A stretch of 64,000 bases of DNA from CAVPCZ01 sp963779225 (GTDB taxonomy: Bacteria > Bacteroidota > Ignavibacteria > UBA10030 > UBA6906). The position numbers and the translations under genes are program-made. This document shows, one piece after another, positions 17,096-25,637 of this stretch. The notes under the pieces are model-generated. The model had not been told where the DNA came from. It saw only the letters and a list, made by a program, of their open reading frames with translations, and did not search any database. How positions within the stretch are numbered: the first letter of the stretch is position 1; each line of letters starts with the position of its first letter. Location: the NCBI GenBank assembly GCA_963779225.1, contig CAVZWW010000003.1, positions 2,232,001-2,296,000 of the forward strand, given 5' to 3'.

Positions 17096-17098
17096 ACC

Positions 17099-17779
17099 AT
17101 GGCGACCATCCTTGTCGTGGAAGACGACGCGGCAATTCTGCGCGGACTCGAAGAAGTGCTGACCGCAGAGCACTACCGTGTGCTCACGGCGCCCACGGGC
17201 GAACGGGGGAAGACCCTGGGACGAAAGGAGAATGTGGACCTGATCGTCCTGGACCTGGGACTTCCGGATATCAATGGAGAAGATGTGTGCCGTGATCTCC
17301 GGGCCTCAGGCATAAGCACACCCATCATGATGCTGACGAGCAAAAGTCAGGAAATGGACAAAGTGATGGGACTGGAGTTCGGTGCGGATGACTACATGAC
17401 CAAACCCTTCAGCGTGAGGGAACTCCTTGCCCGGGTGCACGCCTTGCTCCGGCGCAAGGGGGAAATCCGCAAAGACCTCGATGCGTACACGTTTGGCGAT
17501 GTCACGGTCGATTTCCTGCGCCAGGAAACCCTGCGGAAGGGGAAAAAAGTGAAGCTCTCGGTGCGGGAATACGCCGTCCTGAAATTCCTTATAATACACG
17601 AGGGCGAGGTGGTGACCCGCGACATGCTCCTGAACAGTGTCTGGGGATACGAGACATACCCCACAACGCGCACGGTGGACAACTACATCCTGGCCCTCCG
17701 GAAGAAGATCGAGACTGACGCCACGCGCCCCGTACATCTTCTCACCGTTCATACAGCCGGATACAAGTTCATGAAGTGA
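17099..17779 (+). CDS. OmpR/PhoB-family response regulator
   Basis: This is a 226-residue transcription factor. The receiver domain (1-118) has E8-D9-D10, phospho-acceptor D52 (DLIVLDLGLPDINGEDV), the switch Thr/Ser in MMLTSKS and Lys in YMTKPFSVREL. The winged-helix output domain (about 130-226) has LSVREYAVLKFLIIHEGEVVTRDMLLNSVWGYE and the recognition-helix region RTVDNYILALRKKIE. It follows the membrane kinase by 3 nt and should be its phosphorylation target. The gene is intact, unlike the kinase, which argues that the system is still in use. It is convergent with the radical SAM gene; no terminator is obvious in the 128-nt gap. Confidence 0.96.
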   Translation: MATILVVEDDAAILRGLEEVLTAEHYRVLTAPTGERGKTLGRKENVDLIVLDLGLPDINGEDVCRDLRASGISTPIMMLTSKSQEMDKVMGLEFGADDYMTKPFSVRELLARVHALLRRKGEIRKDLDAYTFGDVTVDFLRQETLRKGKKVKLSVREYAVLKFLIIHEGEVVTRDMLLNSVWGYETYPTTRTVDNYILALRKKIETDATRPVHLLTVHTAGYKFMK

Positions 17780-17907
17780 GCAGGACATGACGCAGCATGC
17801 TGTGGGCGTAACGCAACGTGGGGCAAATGGTCCGCTGATCTGCATCGTGCCGTGCGGGTGAAGCACACAAAGTGCCGGACAGTTGCATGACGCAGTGAGC
17901 CGTGCGT

Positions 17908-19326
17908 CTATGCCACACGGCGTATCAACCGCTCTTCCTCCACTCTCGTGTCTTTGATTCTGACCAGTGCATGGTGCCTTTGGAAGACGGATAACTTGAA
18001 GTACACGCCGGTGGCGATGAGAACCTTGAGTGCAAATCCCGGCAGTGATTCCTGCACCGACTGCAACCGCACAAACCGCAACCATCTCCGGAAAATGTTC
18101 TTCCACGAGTAGAACCCCAGCGTGACCTCCCGGTATGCATCATGTATCTCCCCCGCAGAGAGATGCTTATGACTGAACACCAGATGATCCCCCTCGTAGT
18201 GAGAAAGATCCGTGTCCGTCAGACGGCCCTCGGCAACCACCTGGCGATAGAGCGGCGTGCCATACAACGGAATGGCGATGGAAGGAAGAATGACGGTTGT
18301 GCCGACTTCGTCGAGCAGTTCCGGGAGCCGGCGGTAATAGGCCATCGAATCCTCGTCGAGCGCGAACATCAGCCCGGTAAACGTCAGAATGCCGCGCCGG
18401 TGAAGCCGGTCGAAGGCGTCCCGGTATTCGGTGACTTTGTTCTGCCGCTTCTGGACACCGGCCAGGCTTTTCGGCTCCAGTGACTCCATGCCGATAAAGG
18501 CCATGCGGCAGCGGGCGGCGGCAAGGGCTTCAATGAAGTCGTCGTCACGCAGGCATTCGATGCTGAATTGCGCGCCGATCCCCCAGAACCCCAGCCGTCC
18601 AATTGCTCTCAAGAGATCCTTGGCATACTCCATGTCCCCGCCCAGATTGTTGTCCAGCAGCATCGCCATCTTCCGCCTGTGCCAGGGTACTCCGGCAGTG
18701 TTTGTCAGATCCCGCAACACATCCTCGATGGGTCGTGTGCGGAAGGGGACCCGGCGGATGTTCAGCTGACAATATGTGCAGGGATGCGGACACCCGCGCG
18801 TCGCTTCTGTAACAATGGGTGTGGCATACGTGGATTCCACAAGGTCATACCGGGGGGCCGGAATGCCCTCCAGACCACCGTTCGGGACGGCGTGGTATCG
18901 TGGGCGCAAGGTGTTGTTCACCAGATCGCGGACCATCTCCGGCCACACACCCTGCGCCTCACCCACCAGGATGGCGTCGAAGTGCGGTTGGACTTCGTCA
19001 GGAAACGTGGAGGGAAATTTTCCCCCTCCGACAACGATCTTGCCCAGGCCCCTGAACCTGGCGGCCACCTCGTACGCATGCGGTGCAAGGTAGTCCATGA
19101 AACTGAGGGCGATGAAATCTGCATCGGTGGTGTAGTCGATCGGACGCACCATTTCATGCAGCACTTCGACCTCAACGATCGGCGGGGTCATGCCCGCCAG
19201 GAGAATGCCCGGCAACGGCGGTGCAGGACTCTGTGCGTAGTAGGGATTGTCCTCGCCCAGGTTCTGAAACAGGACGATGATCAGGAGTTTCTTCCGCTTA
19301 TGCGGCACTGAGGCAGGATGTGTCAT
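17908..19326 (-). CDS. B12-binding-domain radical SAM enzyme
   Basis: This 472-residue protein has a cobalamin-binding-like Rossmann domain (about 14-135: PGILLAGMTPPIVEVEVLHE, FIALSFMDYLAPHAYEVAARFRG, VVGGGKFPS). The radical SAM barrel carries the [4Fe-4S] cysteines C179, C183 and C186 (RGCPHPCTYC). This COG1032 group includes methylases and cyclases acting on lipids, tetrapyrroles and natural products; no specific substrate is evident. The start ATG lies inside the 3' end of the alpha-oxoamine synthase gene (29-nt overlap), with GGAG upstream, so the two are coupled and probably act in one pathway. Confidence 0.88.
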   Translation of the reverse strand: MTHPASVPHKRKKLLIIVLFQNLGEDNPYYAQSPAPPLPGILLAGMTPPIVEVEVLHEMVRPIDYTTDADFIALSFMDYLAPHAYEVAARFRGLGKIVVGGGKFPSTFPDEVQPHFDAILVGEAQGVWPEMVRDLVNNTLRPRYHAVPNGGLEGIPAPRYDLVESTYATPIVTEATRGCPHPCTYCQLNIRRVPFRTRPIEDVLRDLTNTAGVPWHRRKMAMLLDNNLGGDMEYAKDLLRAIGRLGFWGIGAQFSIECLRDDDFIEALAAARCRMAFIGMESLEPKSLAGVQKRQNKVTEYRDAFDRLHRRGILTFTGLMFALDEDSMAYYRRLPELLDEVGTTVILPSIAIPLYGTPLYRQVVAEGRLTDTDLSHYEGDHLVFSHKHLSAGEIHDAYREVTLGFYSWKNIFRRWLRFVRLQSVQESLPGFALKVLIATGVYFKLSVFQRHHALVRIKDTRVEEERLIRRVA

Positions 19327-20617
19327 GGCAATCTGCTCCGGGTTGGTTGATGCATGTCGACCAGACTTCCTGGACAGCCGTCAGAAGCCGGCGGATATCA
19401 TCGTGGGTATGCGTTGCCATCAGGCTTATCCGGAAGCGTTGCTGCGCGACCGGCACAGCCGGGTATTCAATAGAGTTGACGAAAATGCCGCGCTCATGGA
19501 AGGCCAGCGAAGCCTGCCGGATATCCATGTTCACGGGGACCCGCAGAGGCAGGATCGCCGAAGACGGCTCGACGTCGAACCCGAGGTCCTGCAGTCCGCG
19601 GGCGGCCATGGCGATATTCCGCCGGAGTCGGGAGAGGCGTTCCGGTTCGCGCTCCAGCACCTCGAGACCTCCCAGTACCGCAGCGATGACCGGAGGCGGA
19701 AGCGCTGCTGAGAACATGTGCGCACGCGCGAAGAACCGGAGATAGGAAATGATCGCCGAGGATCCGGCCACAAAACCACCGGTGACGGCGAAGGCCTTGC
19801 TGAATGTGCCCATGGTGAGTGGTATCTTTCCCTCCAGTCCGAAATGTTCGGCTGTACCCCGTCCGCTTGCACCCATCACGCCGGTGCCGTGGGCGTCATC
19901 TAGAATGAGGAGCGCTCCGTGAGACTCGCAGAGCGGCAGGAGCCGGTCCAGGGGCGCAACATCCCCATCCATGGAATACACTCCCTCGACTCCGACAAAG
20001 AGGTCTGTGTGCCGGCGTTTCGCCGTCATCTCAAAAAGTTGCTCGAGATGGCGCAGGTCGTTGTGCCCGAAACGAAACGTCTGGGCCCCCGCCATTCGAA
20101 GCCCGTCGGTAAACGAGGCATGGCTGAAGGCGTCATAGAGGACAATGTCCGCACTGCTCATCAGGCCGGTGGTGAGCCCGACGTTTGCGCCATAACCGCT
20201 GGAAAACAACATAGCGTCTTCGGTCCCCTTGAGGGCGGCAAGACGCTCCTCAAGTTCCCGGTGGAGGCTGGTGGTCCCGTTCAGCAAAGGAGGCCCGCCG
20301 ACTCCGATTCCGAAATTCCGGAGCGCGTCATCTACCCGCTCGCGTACGTGCGGATGAGTGGCAAGACCGAGATAGTTGTTTGAGCCGAACATGAGCATCT
20401 GGCGGGGAACGCCGGAAAAGGGGTCTATCACAGTTACTTCCCGATCGGTCGGCGAACTAATGGTCCTCATGCACAGCATGTTCTTCTGTTCGCGCAAATC
20501 GTCAAGAAAAGTTCCGAATTGGGCTACCCGTTCCCGCAGCGAACGTCCGCGCCCGTTCAGAAGAATGTCCCGCAGGTCGAAGTTTTCGCCCCCCTGGTAT
20601 TCCTGATCACGTGTCAT
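19298..20617 (-). CDS. Alpha-oxoamine synthase (serine palmitoyltransferase-like)
   Basis: This is a PLP-dependent enzyme that condenses an amino acid with an acyl-CoA or acyl-ACP; the family includes serine palmitoyltransferase (SPT), KBL and AONS. The 439-residue protein has the substrate loop LMFGSNNYLGLATHP, an H-bond motif DDAHGTG at 240-246 and the Schiff-base Lys K274 in TFSKAFAVTGG. The C-terminal motif FRISLMATHTHDDI is typical of SPT/KBL. An N-terminal extension of about 45 residues precedes the fold. No biotin genes are adjacent, and a lipid kinase and UbiA lie upstream, so an SPT-like role in sphingolipid-type synthesis is favoured over AONS. It has AGGAGG before its start and a possible own promoter. 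Confidence 0.85.
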   Translation of the reverse strand: MTRDQEYQGGENFDLRDILLNGRGRSLRERVAQFGTFLDDLREQKNMLCMRTISSPTDREVTVIDPFSGVPRQMLMFGSNNYLGLATHPHVRERVDDALRNFGIGVGGPPLLNGTTSLHRELEERLAALKGTEDAMLFSSGYGANVGLTTGLMSSADIVLYDAFSHASFTDGLRMAGAQTFRFGHNDLRHLEQLFEMTAKRRHTDLFVGVEGVYSMDGDVAPLDRLLPLCESHGALLILDDAHGTGVMGASGRGTAEHFGLEGKIPLTMGTFSKAFAVTGGFVAGSSAIISYLRFFARAHMFSAALPPPVIAAVLGGLEVLEREPERLSRLRRNIAMAARGLQDLGFDVEPSSAILPLRVPVNMDIRQASLAFHERGIFVNSIEYPAVPVAQQRFRISLMATHTHDDIRRLLTAVQEVWSTCINQPGADCHDTSCLSAA

Positions 20618-20651
20618 AGTGTCCTCCTACTTCTCCTTAGTCCAAAGGCAA

Positions 20652-20681
20652 GATACACGATTCGAGCGGGCCGAATGTCAA
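20652..20681 (-). promoter_or_regulatory. Candidate promoter of oxoamine synthase-radical SAM pair
   Basis: On the minus strand a consensus TTGACA (20681-20676) is followed after 18 nt by TGTATC (20657-20652). The TATCTT two bases further down would need a 20-nt spacer. It lies in the 114-nt gap after the ThiL-like gene and could make the pair independently expressed. Confidence 0.4.
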
Positions 20682-20731
20682 GGAATCGTCAGGTTCCTGT
20701 CGAACTTTCGCGGGAAAAGCCCAAAACGGAG

Positions 20732-21760
20732 TCATTTTAGGGGGGTGGCTGTACTGAGGAGTCCGGCGATATGCCCTTTCAAATCGCCTGAAAAACGGGA
20801 TGCGAGATCTCGGATTGCCTGTGTATCAATCGTGTGCGGGATTCCGCCAATTGGCAATATGATGCCCCGTTGAACGGTTGCCACACCGATGCGTCTCGGT
20901 TCCCATCCAATGCGACCGGCTCGCTCCAGTAATTCGACTTCGCTTGCCGGAGGGATGGTGAATGCCAGCTCGAACTCACCGTGCTGACCCGCCAGGGAAA
21001 TCCAGGAGGGCAGTCCGGCGCCCAGAAAAATGGAATGAGACGCCTTGTCCAGCGCTTTCTCCCAGGCGGGATCAAGTTCGAAACCAATCCCGTTTAGCCG
21101 GCAGAGTTCGTCCAGTGTGGCCAGAAGTCCGTCGCTCGTGTCCATGCAGGCGCTCGCGCACCCGGGCAGGAGCACTCCTTCACGCATCCTCGCCAGCGGG
21201 AAAAACGGGAACGGATCGGCATGGGCGAAGTGCGTAAGGGCAAATGCATTTCCCGTGCCCGCGGGACCTGAAAGATAGAGAATGTCTCCCGCGGAACATC
21301 CGCATCGCGTGAGCGGCTTCTCTGCCCTCACAAATCCCAGGGCCGTACCGCACATCTCCTGGTGGTCGGCGATACTGGTGTCTCCCCCCAGCACGTGTGT
21401 ACCGCAGGCGCGCACTGCATCGTCGATGCCGCGCTGCATTTCCTGAATGGCTTTTTCTGACATCCCGTGTTTCAGTGTTTCCGCAATGAGGATGCCGGCT
21501 GGTATTGCGCCGACGGCGGCCAGATCGCTCAGGTTCACCATCACCGTCATCCATCCGAGCAACCGCGGATCGGCGTACAGTCCTGTCTGGATCTCCTCCA
21601 CGACCGCATCGGTTGTCGCTGCCAGCCAGAGATCTGAAGTTCCGGGCACGCGGACCAATTCCGCGTCACTTTCCAACAGCCCGTTGTACTGGAAAGGTGA
21701 TCGTGACAGACCGGTCGTCAGACTCCTGAGCATCACGTTTTCAAGCACGTCTGGATTCAT
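20732..21760 (-). CDS. ThiL-like AIR-synthase-fold protein
   Basis: This 342-residue protein has the PurM/ThiL/SelD ATP-binding fold. Visible motifs are WLAATTDAVVEEIQTGLY, MTVMVNLSDLAAVGA, HVLGGDTSIAD, GDILYLSGPAGTGNAFAL and CMDTSDGLLATLDEL. These correspond to ThiL metal and nucleotide sites, but the N-terminal GDDAA Mg-binding motif of true thiamine-monophosphate kinase reads ESDAELV. No thiamine genes are near. It may phosphorylate or amidate another substrate made by this cluster; that is inference. The ATG at 21760 overlaps the lipid-kinase stop in an ATGA, so it is preferred over a GTG two codons upstream. Confidence 0.78.
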   Translation of the reverse strand: MNPDVLENVMLRSLTTGLSRSPFQYNGLLESDAELVRVPGTSDLWLAATTDAVVEEIQTGLYADPRLLGWMTVMVNLSDLAAVGAIPAGILIAETLKHGMSEKAIQEMQRGIDDAVRACGTHVLGGDTSIADHQEMCGTALGFVRAEKPLTRCGCSAGDILYLSGPAGTGNAFALTHFAHADPFPFFPLARMREGVLLPGCASACMDTSDGLLATLDELCRLNGIGFELDPAWEKALDKASHSIFLGAGLPSWISLAGQHGEFELAFTIPPASEVELLERAGRIGWEPRRIGVATVQRGIILPIGGIPHTIDTQAIRDLASRFSGDLKGHIAGLLSTATPLK

Positions 21761-22683
21761 GGACACACCTTGATGTGATCGGGCAAAACAGTGAAGGTCG
21801 CGCGATTTGTCCTGACAATCTCTCCATCCATCTCCAGGGAGAAATCGGTACGGGCTTCAAGCCGGAGCGAGTGAGTCTGGCGGGACAGGGTCCGGGGGAG
21901 ATGATCAAAAGTCCCTCTGGCCAGAGCGGCCAGAAGTCGCAGCCTGCCGGGAATTCCCGTCCCGTAACAGAGATGTACACCCATCATTCCACTCCGGACT
22001 GTCTGATTGTCTCCGTACCTGAGTCCACCTGAAAAATGAAGATTCCGCACGATGCCAAGATTAGTCACCTGAACCGTGGAAGCCCCAGCATCCGGAAATT
22101 TCAGGGTCATTTCCTCATTCCTGTACCGGAGGATGGTCCGGATCGCCGCATAGAGAATGGCTGGATCTGTGTACTTCCGCTTGAGCCATCCCAGCAGACG
22201 ATCGGGGTTGTTGAAAAATGCGTTTGCCTCTGCCGTGAGGCCGACGCTCGCATTGATAAGGAAATATCGGCCGGCCTCCCTGCCTTTCTCGGAGTAGGAG
22301 ACATGCACGACATCCCTGGGCCTGGCGGCGGCAAAATCGATTTTGCAGGATACTCCGTCGGTACATTGCCGGGGTTGGATCGGCTTATGAAAATCATTGC
22401 TGGATCCCAATGCGAGTGCACCCAGGGCCAGCCCGGTTTCCCTATCAGGCTTGAGATTGAGCAGGGCGTTGAGCAGGAGATTCACCGTACCGTCTCCCCC
22501 CGCCGCGACGAAGTGTCTTTCCCCCCTGTCAAACGCTTCGCCGATACTCCCGGCAATGGAGAAGCCTCGACCGGGGAGCAGTATCTTCATGGAGGGGTGC
22601 CGGGCCCGGAGCTTGCTGCACAACCCTTCCCATTGGGTTGCGGCACGTCCTCCGCCCGCATCCGGGTTCACAAGCACGATCAT
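21757..22683 (-). CDS. Diacylglycerol/sphingosine-kinase-like lipid kinase
   Basis: This 308-residue protein has the DAGK catalytic domain: MIVLVNPDAGGGRA at the N-terminus, the nucleotide motif GGDGT at 62-66 (VAAGGDGTVNLLLNALL) and a glycine-rich LGALALGSSNDF matching the LGTGNDF motif. The YegS/LCB5-like C-terminal beta domain follows (EMDGEIVRTNRATFTVLPDHIKV). Such kinases phosphorylate diacylglycerol, sphingoid bases, ceramide or related lipids at the inner membrane. The start at 22683 overlaps the UbiA stop in ATGA, with GGAGG 9 nt upstream; a longer in-frame start is rejected for that reason. It is translationally coupled to UbiA upstream and the ThiL-like gene downstream. Confidence 0.87.
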   Translation of the reverse strand: MIVLVNPDAGGGRAATQWEGLCSKLRARHPSMKILLPGRGFSIAGSIGEAFDRGERHFVAAGGDGTVNLLLNALLNLKPDRETGLALGALALGSSNDFHKPIQPRQCTDGVSCKIDFAAARPRDVVHVSYSEKGREAGRYFLINASVGLTAEANAFFNNPDRLLGWLKRKYTDPAILYAAIRTILRYRNEEMTLKFPDAGASTVQVTNLGIVRNLHFSGGLRYGDNQTVRSGMMGVHLCYGTGIPGRLRLLAALARGTFDHLPRTLSRQTHSLRLEARTDFSLEMDGEIVRTNRATFTVLPDHIKVCP

Positions 22684-23645
22684 ATCTGTGTCGCCTCCGG
22701 GCGACGTGCAAAGACGATGCAATAGACCAGGAAGTGAAGCGCGAGAAAATAGCTCCAGCCCGGCTGATGCAGAGCGATAATCGCCGAAAGGAGAAGAATG
22801 TAGCTCTGCACCACGAGTCCGATGGGGATATGTGCCTGCCCGTCTTCAGCATTGCGGTGCAGGAGGATCTGACCCCGAATCGTTGTCGCGATGCCGGCCG
22901 CGCCGAACACCGCCGCGGGAATCGTCGAAATGCCGATGGTTCGTGATTCAATTGAGAGAACCGAGGCGGCAAGGAATGCCAGGACTGTCAAACCTGCGAG
23001 ACCGTCGCTCGTGAACGCAGCCGCTCGCCGCCCAAAAACGACCGGAAGAGTGTTGTACCCGGTGGCTGCGTCAGCCGAGATATCCTTGAAATAGCCGGAA
23101 AGGACAAAGTTGGCATAGCCGAACAGCACGGCTGCGAAGAGCGGAAACGCCGAAACAGGGAGTGGTCCATTCGCGGGCCCGGTCGCGGCAAAATACCCGA
23201 TCAGGGCGAGCACAAGCACAATCCATCCGTTGTAAAACGGCCCTCCCCACCAGCGCCGTTTGAAGGGAGTGTAGGTGGCCAGCCCCAGCACAGCGATGGC
23301 TCCAAGCACACCGTTCATCGGGTTGCGGAGGGCGAAAACGGCCGAACAAAGGAGAAGTCCGGCGATAGCCACACCCATCATGCTGGACCGTTTTACCGCG
23401 CCGTACGTGAGAGGGCGGTAGGGAGCCGAGAGGGCATCAGTGTCAGTCTGGAAGCAATCCGTCAGGACCTGGCCGAATCCGTATGAGAAAAACGAGGCGA
23501 GAAACACAGGGATGAGCACCGCGGTCGGGACAGGCCCTGCAACTGCCATTCCTGCAAGTCCCGTGATTCCCGATACAAAGAGCAGGTACGGTCGCATGGT
23601 AATAACAAGCGCCTTCGTCAGAGTCATGCGGTGATAGGGAGCCAT
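22680..23645 (-). CDS. UbiA-family prenyltransferase
   Basis: This is an integral membrane enzyme of 321 residues with about nine TM helices that transfers a prenyl chain to an acceptor. The second Asp motif is intact (FKDISADAATGYNTLPVVFG). The first motif is modified: the usual NDxxDxxxD reads TDCFQTDTD at 62-70, so Asn is Thr and the middle Asp is Gln, while the following PYRPLTYG matches the PYRPIPSG of chlorophyll-synthase/DGGGP-synthase-like members. The start at 23645 has AAGGAGG 4 nt upstream and replaces a longer open frame. It heads an ATGA-linked operon with a lipid kinase and a ThiL-like protein. The acceptor is unknown; quinone or ether-lipid synthesis are options. Confidence 0.85.
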   Translation of the reverse strand: MAPYHRMTLTKALVITMRPYLLFVSGITGLAGMAVAGPVPTAVLIPVFLASFFSYGFGQVLTDCFQTDTDALSAPYRPLTYGAVKRSSMMGVAIAGLLLCSAVFALRNPMNGVLGAIAVLGLATYTPFKRRWWGGPFYNGWIVLVLALIGYFAATGPANGPLPVSAFPLFAAVLFGYANFVLSGYFKDISADAATGYNTLPVVFGRRAAAFTSDGLAGLTVLAFLAASVLSIESRTIGISTIPAAVFGAAGIATTIRGQILLHRNAEDGQAHIPIGLVVQSYILLLSAIIALHQPGWSYFLALHFLVYCIVFARRPEATQI

Positions 23646-23649
23646 AATT

Positions 23650-23656
23650 CCTCCTT
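23650..23656 (-). promoter_or_regulatory. Ribosome-binding site deciding UbiA start
   Basis: On the minus strand AAGGAGG (23656-23650) lies 4 nt before the ATG at 23645, favouring this start over an upstream in-frame start at 23702. Confidence 0.75.
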
Positions 23657-23737
23657 CAGGTTGCTGATGGAACATGCAGAATTTGCCGGCTCCGTTTGTC
23701 ACGATTTCGTCAAAGGCCTGTCAAAGCCTGGCAATGG

Positions 23738-23766
23738 TTGCGTTTCGACTTCTGATCTCATACATT
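23738..23766 (+). promoter_or_regulatory. Promoter of methyltransferase
   Basis: TTGCGT (23738-23743) and TACATT (23761-23766) are separated by 17 nt. The transcription start would be near 23773, giving a leader of about 19 nt. Confidence 0.55.
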
Positions 23767-23791
23767 GCGTTCCCAAACCGGAAAAAAGACC

Positions 23792-24625
23792 ATGATTTCC
23801 CCGATCTCCCCCTTTACCGAATACGAAAAAGCCGCCTTCACCGACGTTTACGACGAGCTACCCCTCTGGTCGGCTCCCTTCGGACTGCACCTTCTTGAAC
23901 GCGTCGTTCTGCAGGACGGCATCGATGCGCTCGACATCGGTTCCGGTTGCGGTTTCCCTGCGCTGGAACTCGCACAACGGGTGGGCCGGAAGTCTACAGT
24001 AACCGGCGTAGATCCGTGGGAGGCTGGTTTGACGAAGGCACGCCGGAAGGCCGCCCTCATGGGAATCACCAACGTATCGTTTATCCCCTGCGAGGCGGAA
24101 CAGCTTCCCTTTACGGACGGGCGATTCGGTCTGATCACTTCGAACAACGGAATCAACAATGTCCGTGACCAGGAACGTGTGCTGCTTGAATGTGCACGGG
24201 TGGCCGCACCCGAGGCCCAGTTCGTCCTGACCGTCAACCTTCCGGGCACGATGGTCTCCTTCTACGCGGTCTTCGAGCGCACGCTCCGGGAATGCGGTCT
24301 GGATCGTTTGGTGGGTGTTATGCGCGCTCATGTCGAAGAGAAGCGGAAACCGGCCGTCTATCTCACCGGCCTGCTCGATCGGACCGGTTGGAACGTGCTG
24401 CGCTCCGAGGAAGGGGGGTTCACCATGCGATACGCGGACGGGACCACGATGCTGCAGCACTTTTTCATCCGCGCCGCATTTCTCCCGAGCTGGTCGGAGA
24501 TCGTCCCGCCGATACACCGGGGCGCGTTTTTCGAGAGCCTGGAAAGAAATCTCAACACTGTGACGAACCGGGATGGATTGGTGCTTGAAATACCATACGT
24601 CTGTTTCGATTGCAGGAAGAAATAG
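23792..24625 (+). CDS. Class I SAM-dependent methyltransferase
   Basis: This 277-residue soluble protein has the SAM-binding motif I ALDIGSGCGFPALELAQ (about 47-63), an acidic motif II in VTGVDPWEAGL and a post-motif LPFTDGRFGLITSNNGINNV, as in UbiE/Coq5-like small-molecule methyltransferases. The C-terminal third (about 200-277) is not diagnostic. The ATG at 23792 fits the promoter at 23738 better than an in-frame start at 23765, which would precede transcription. It is divergent from the UbiA operon across 146 nt, so it may methylate a product of that pathway (inference). Its stop is 1 nt from the stop of the convergent anti-sigma gene. Confidence 0.85.
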   Translation: MISPISPFTEYEKAAFTDVYDELPLWSAPFGLHLLERVVLQDGIDALDIGSGCGFPALELAQRVGRKSTVTGVDPWEAGLTKARRKAALMGITNVSFIPCEAEQLPFTDGRFGLITSNNGINNVRDQERVLLECARVAAPEAQFVLTVNLPGTMVSFYAVFERTLRECGLDRLVGVMRAHVEEKRKPAVYLTGLLDRTGWNVLRSEEGGFTMRYADGTTMLQHFFIRAAFLPSWSEIVPPIHRGAFFESLERNLNTVTNRDGLVLEIPYVCFDCRKK

Positions 24626-24626
24626 A

Positions 24627-25637
24627 TCAGGGAAGTGAAAGCCGGTATGATATGTGCCGCTCCCCGATAAGGAGGAGTATGGAGTCAGGAGTGATCTGCC
24701 TGACACGGGCGTTGCGAAGACCTTCTCCCTCAAAAGGAAGATCGGTATAGAGGATGAAGAGGAGGCTGTCCGGAGATTGGATGATCTGCGTGGGGATTCC
24801 GTGGGCTCCCCCCCGGGTGCGACCGGCGGTGTCGGCCAGGGGGAGGTCGGCGAGCGGTGACACACGGACGAACGCACGGGGGGATGTCGGCATTTGCCCC
24901 GCGAGATCCTGACGCTTCTGCATCTGTGCCCCGGCTGCATGCGGCGCAGCTTGCTGATCAGTTTTCGACAGCCGCTCGTCCTGAGCGGACTGCGGATTCT
25001 CGGAGAGTTGTCCCGTCTGCCAGATTGAAGGTTGGAGGGAAAGCGCCATGGCGACACCGGGTGATTCTGCCGCGGCGTCAACCGCGCCCTTGTTCTCCGT
25101 GCGTGCGTCTTTGGAGGGTTCGCTTTCCATCCGGGAGGCTCTCTGTTCGGTCAGGGCCGGTGTGGGCACAGGGGAGATGCGGGGCTGAGATGCCTGATGC
25201 GTTTCTCGCTTTTCTTTGAATCGCGCGGAAGGTTCGGGTTCCTCCGGGCGTGGCATATCCCGGGACACTTTGTCAGCCCGGGTGGGGGCCATCGTCTCAG
25301 CCACCTGCGGGGCCTGATCACCGGGTGTGAACCACCGGTACACAATGCCGATGCCGGCGATCACGACCAGCACTGCAGCGGCGCTGAGGATCCTTCCCCA
25401 TGGGGCGGGCTGTTGACCGGGTGCCGCCAGAGATTCCGCCAGACGGCTCTTCAGCCCTGCCCGGCCGACGGATCTGATCCCCGCGGCGAAGTGTTGTTCC
25501 TCCTCCAGGGCCGCCCGGCACGAGGAACACGATGCCACATGGTGCTCCACCATGGCGCGTTCGGGCGGTGGAAGCTTTTCAAGGACAAAGTCCTCGAGAG
25601 TCTCCGACGATATGTGGGGAACATCAGGCGCGTTCAA
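24627..25637 (-). CDS. Anti-sigma factor with zinc-finger and periplasmic domain
   Basis: This 336-residue single-pass membrane protein should hold the adjacent ECF sigma factor inactive. The N-terminal zinc-binding anti-sigma motif is H33-x3-C37-x2-C40 (EHHVASCSSC). A TM helix is at about 82-101 (ILSAAAVLVVIAGIGIVY). The long periplasmic part has a low-complexity Pro/Glu/Ala/Gln linker (about 105-255) and a small C-terminal domain of about 80 residues (FVRVSPLADLPL to ISYRLSLP) that might sense the signal. It overlaps the sigma gene by 14 nt, the usual sigma/anti-sigma coupling. Signal unknown. Confidence 0.85.
   Translation of the reverse strand: MNAPDVPHISSETLEDFVLEKLPPPERAMVEHHVASCSSCRAALEEEQHFAAGIRSVGRAGLKSRLAESLAAPGQQPAPWGRILSAAAVLVVIAGIGIVYRWFTPGDQAPQVAETMAPTRADKVSRDMPRPEEPEPSARFKEKRETHQASQPRISPVPTPALTEQRASRMESEPSKDARTENKGAVDAAAESPGVAMALSLQPSIWQTGQLSENPQSAQDERLSKTDQQAAPHAAGAQMQKRQDLAGQMPTSPRAFVRVSPLADLPLADTAGRTRGGAHGIPTQIIQSPDSLLFILYTDLPFEGEGLRNARVRQITPDSILLLIGERHISYRLSLP

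Noticed and set aside
20650..20681. TTGACA/TATCTT promoter before the oxoamine synthase
   Set aside because: The spacer would be 20 nt; the alternative TGTATC at 18 nt is listed instead with low confidence.
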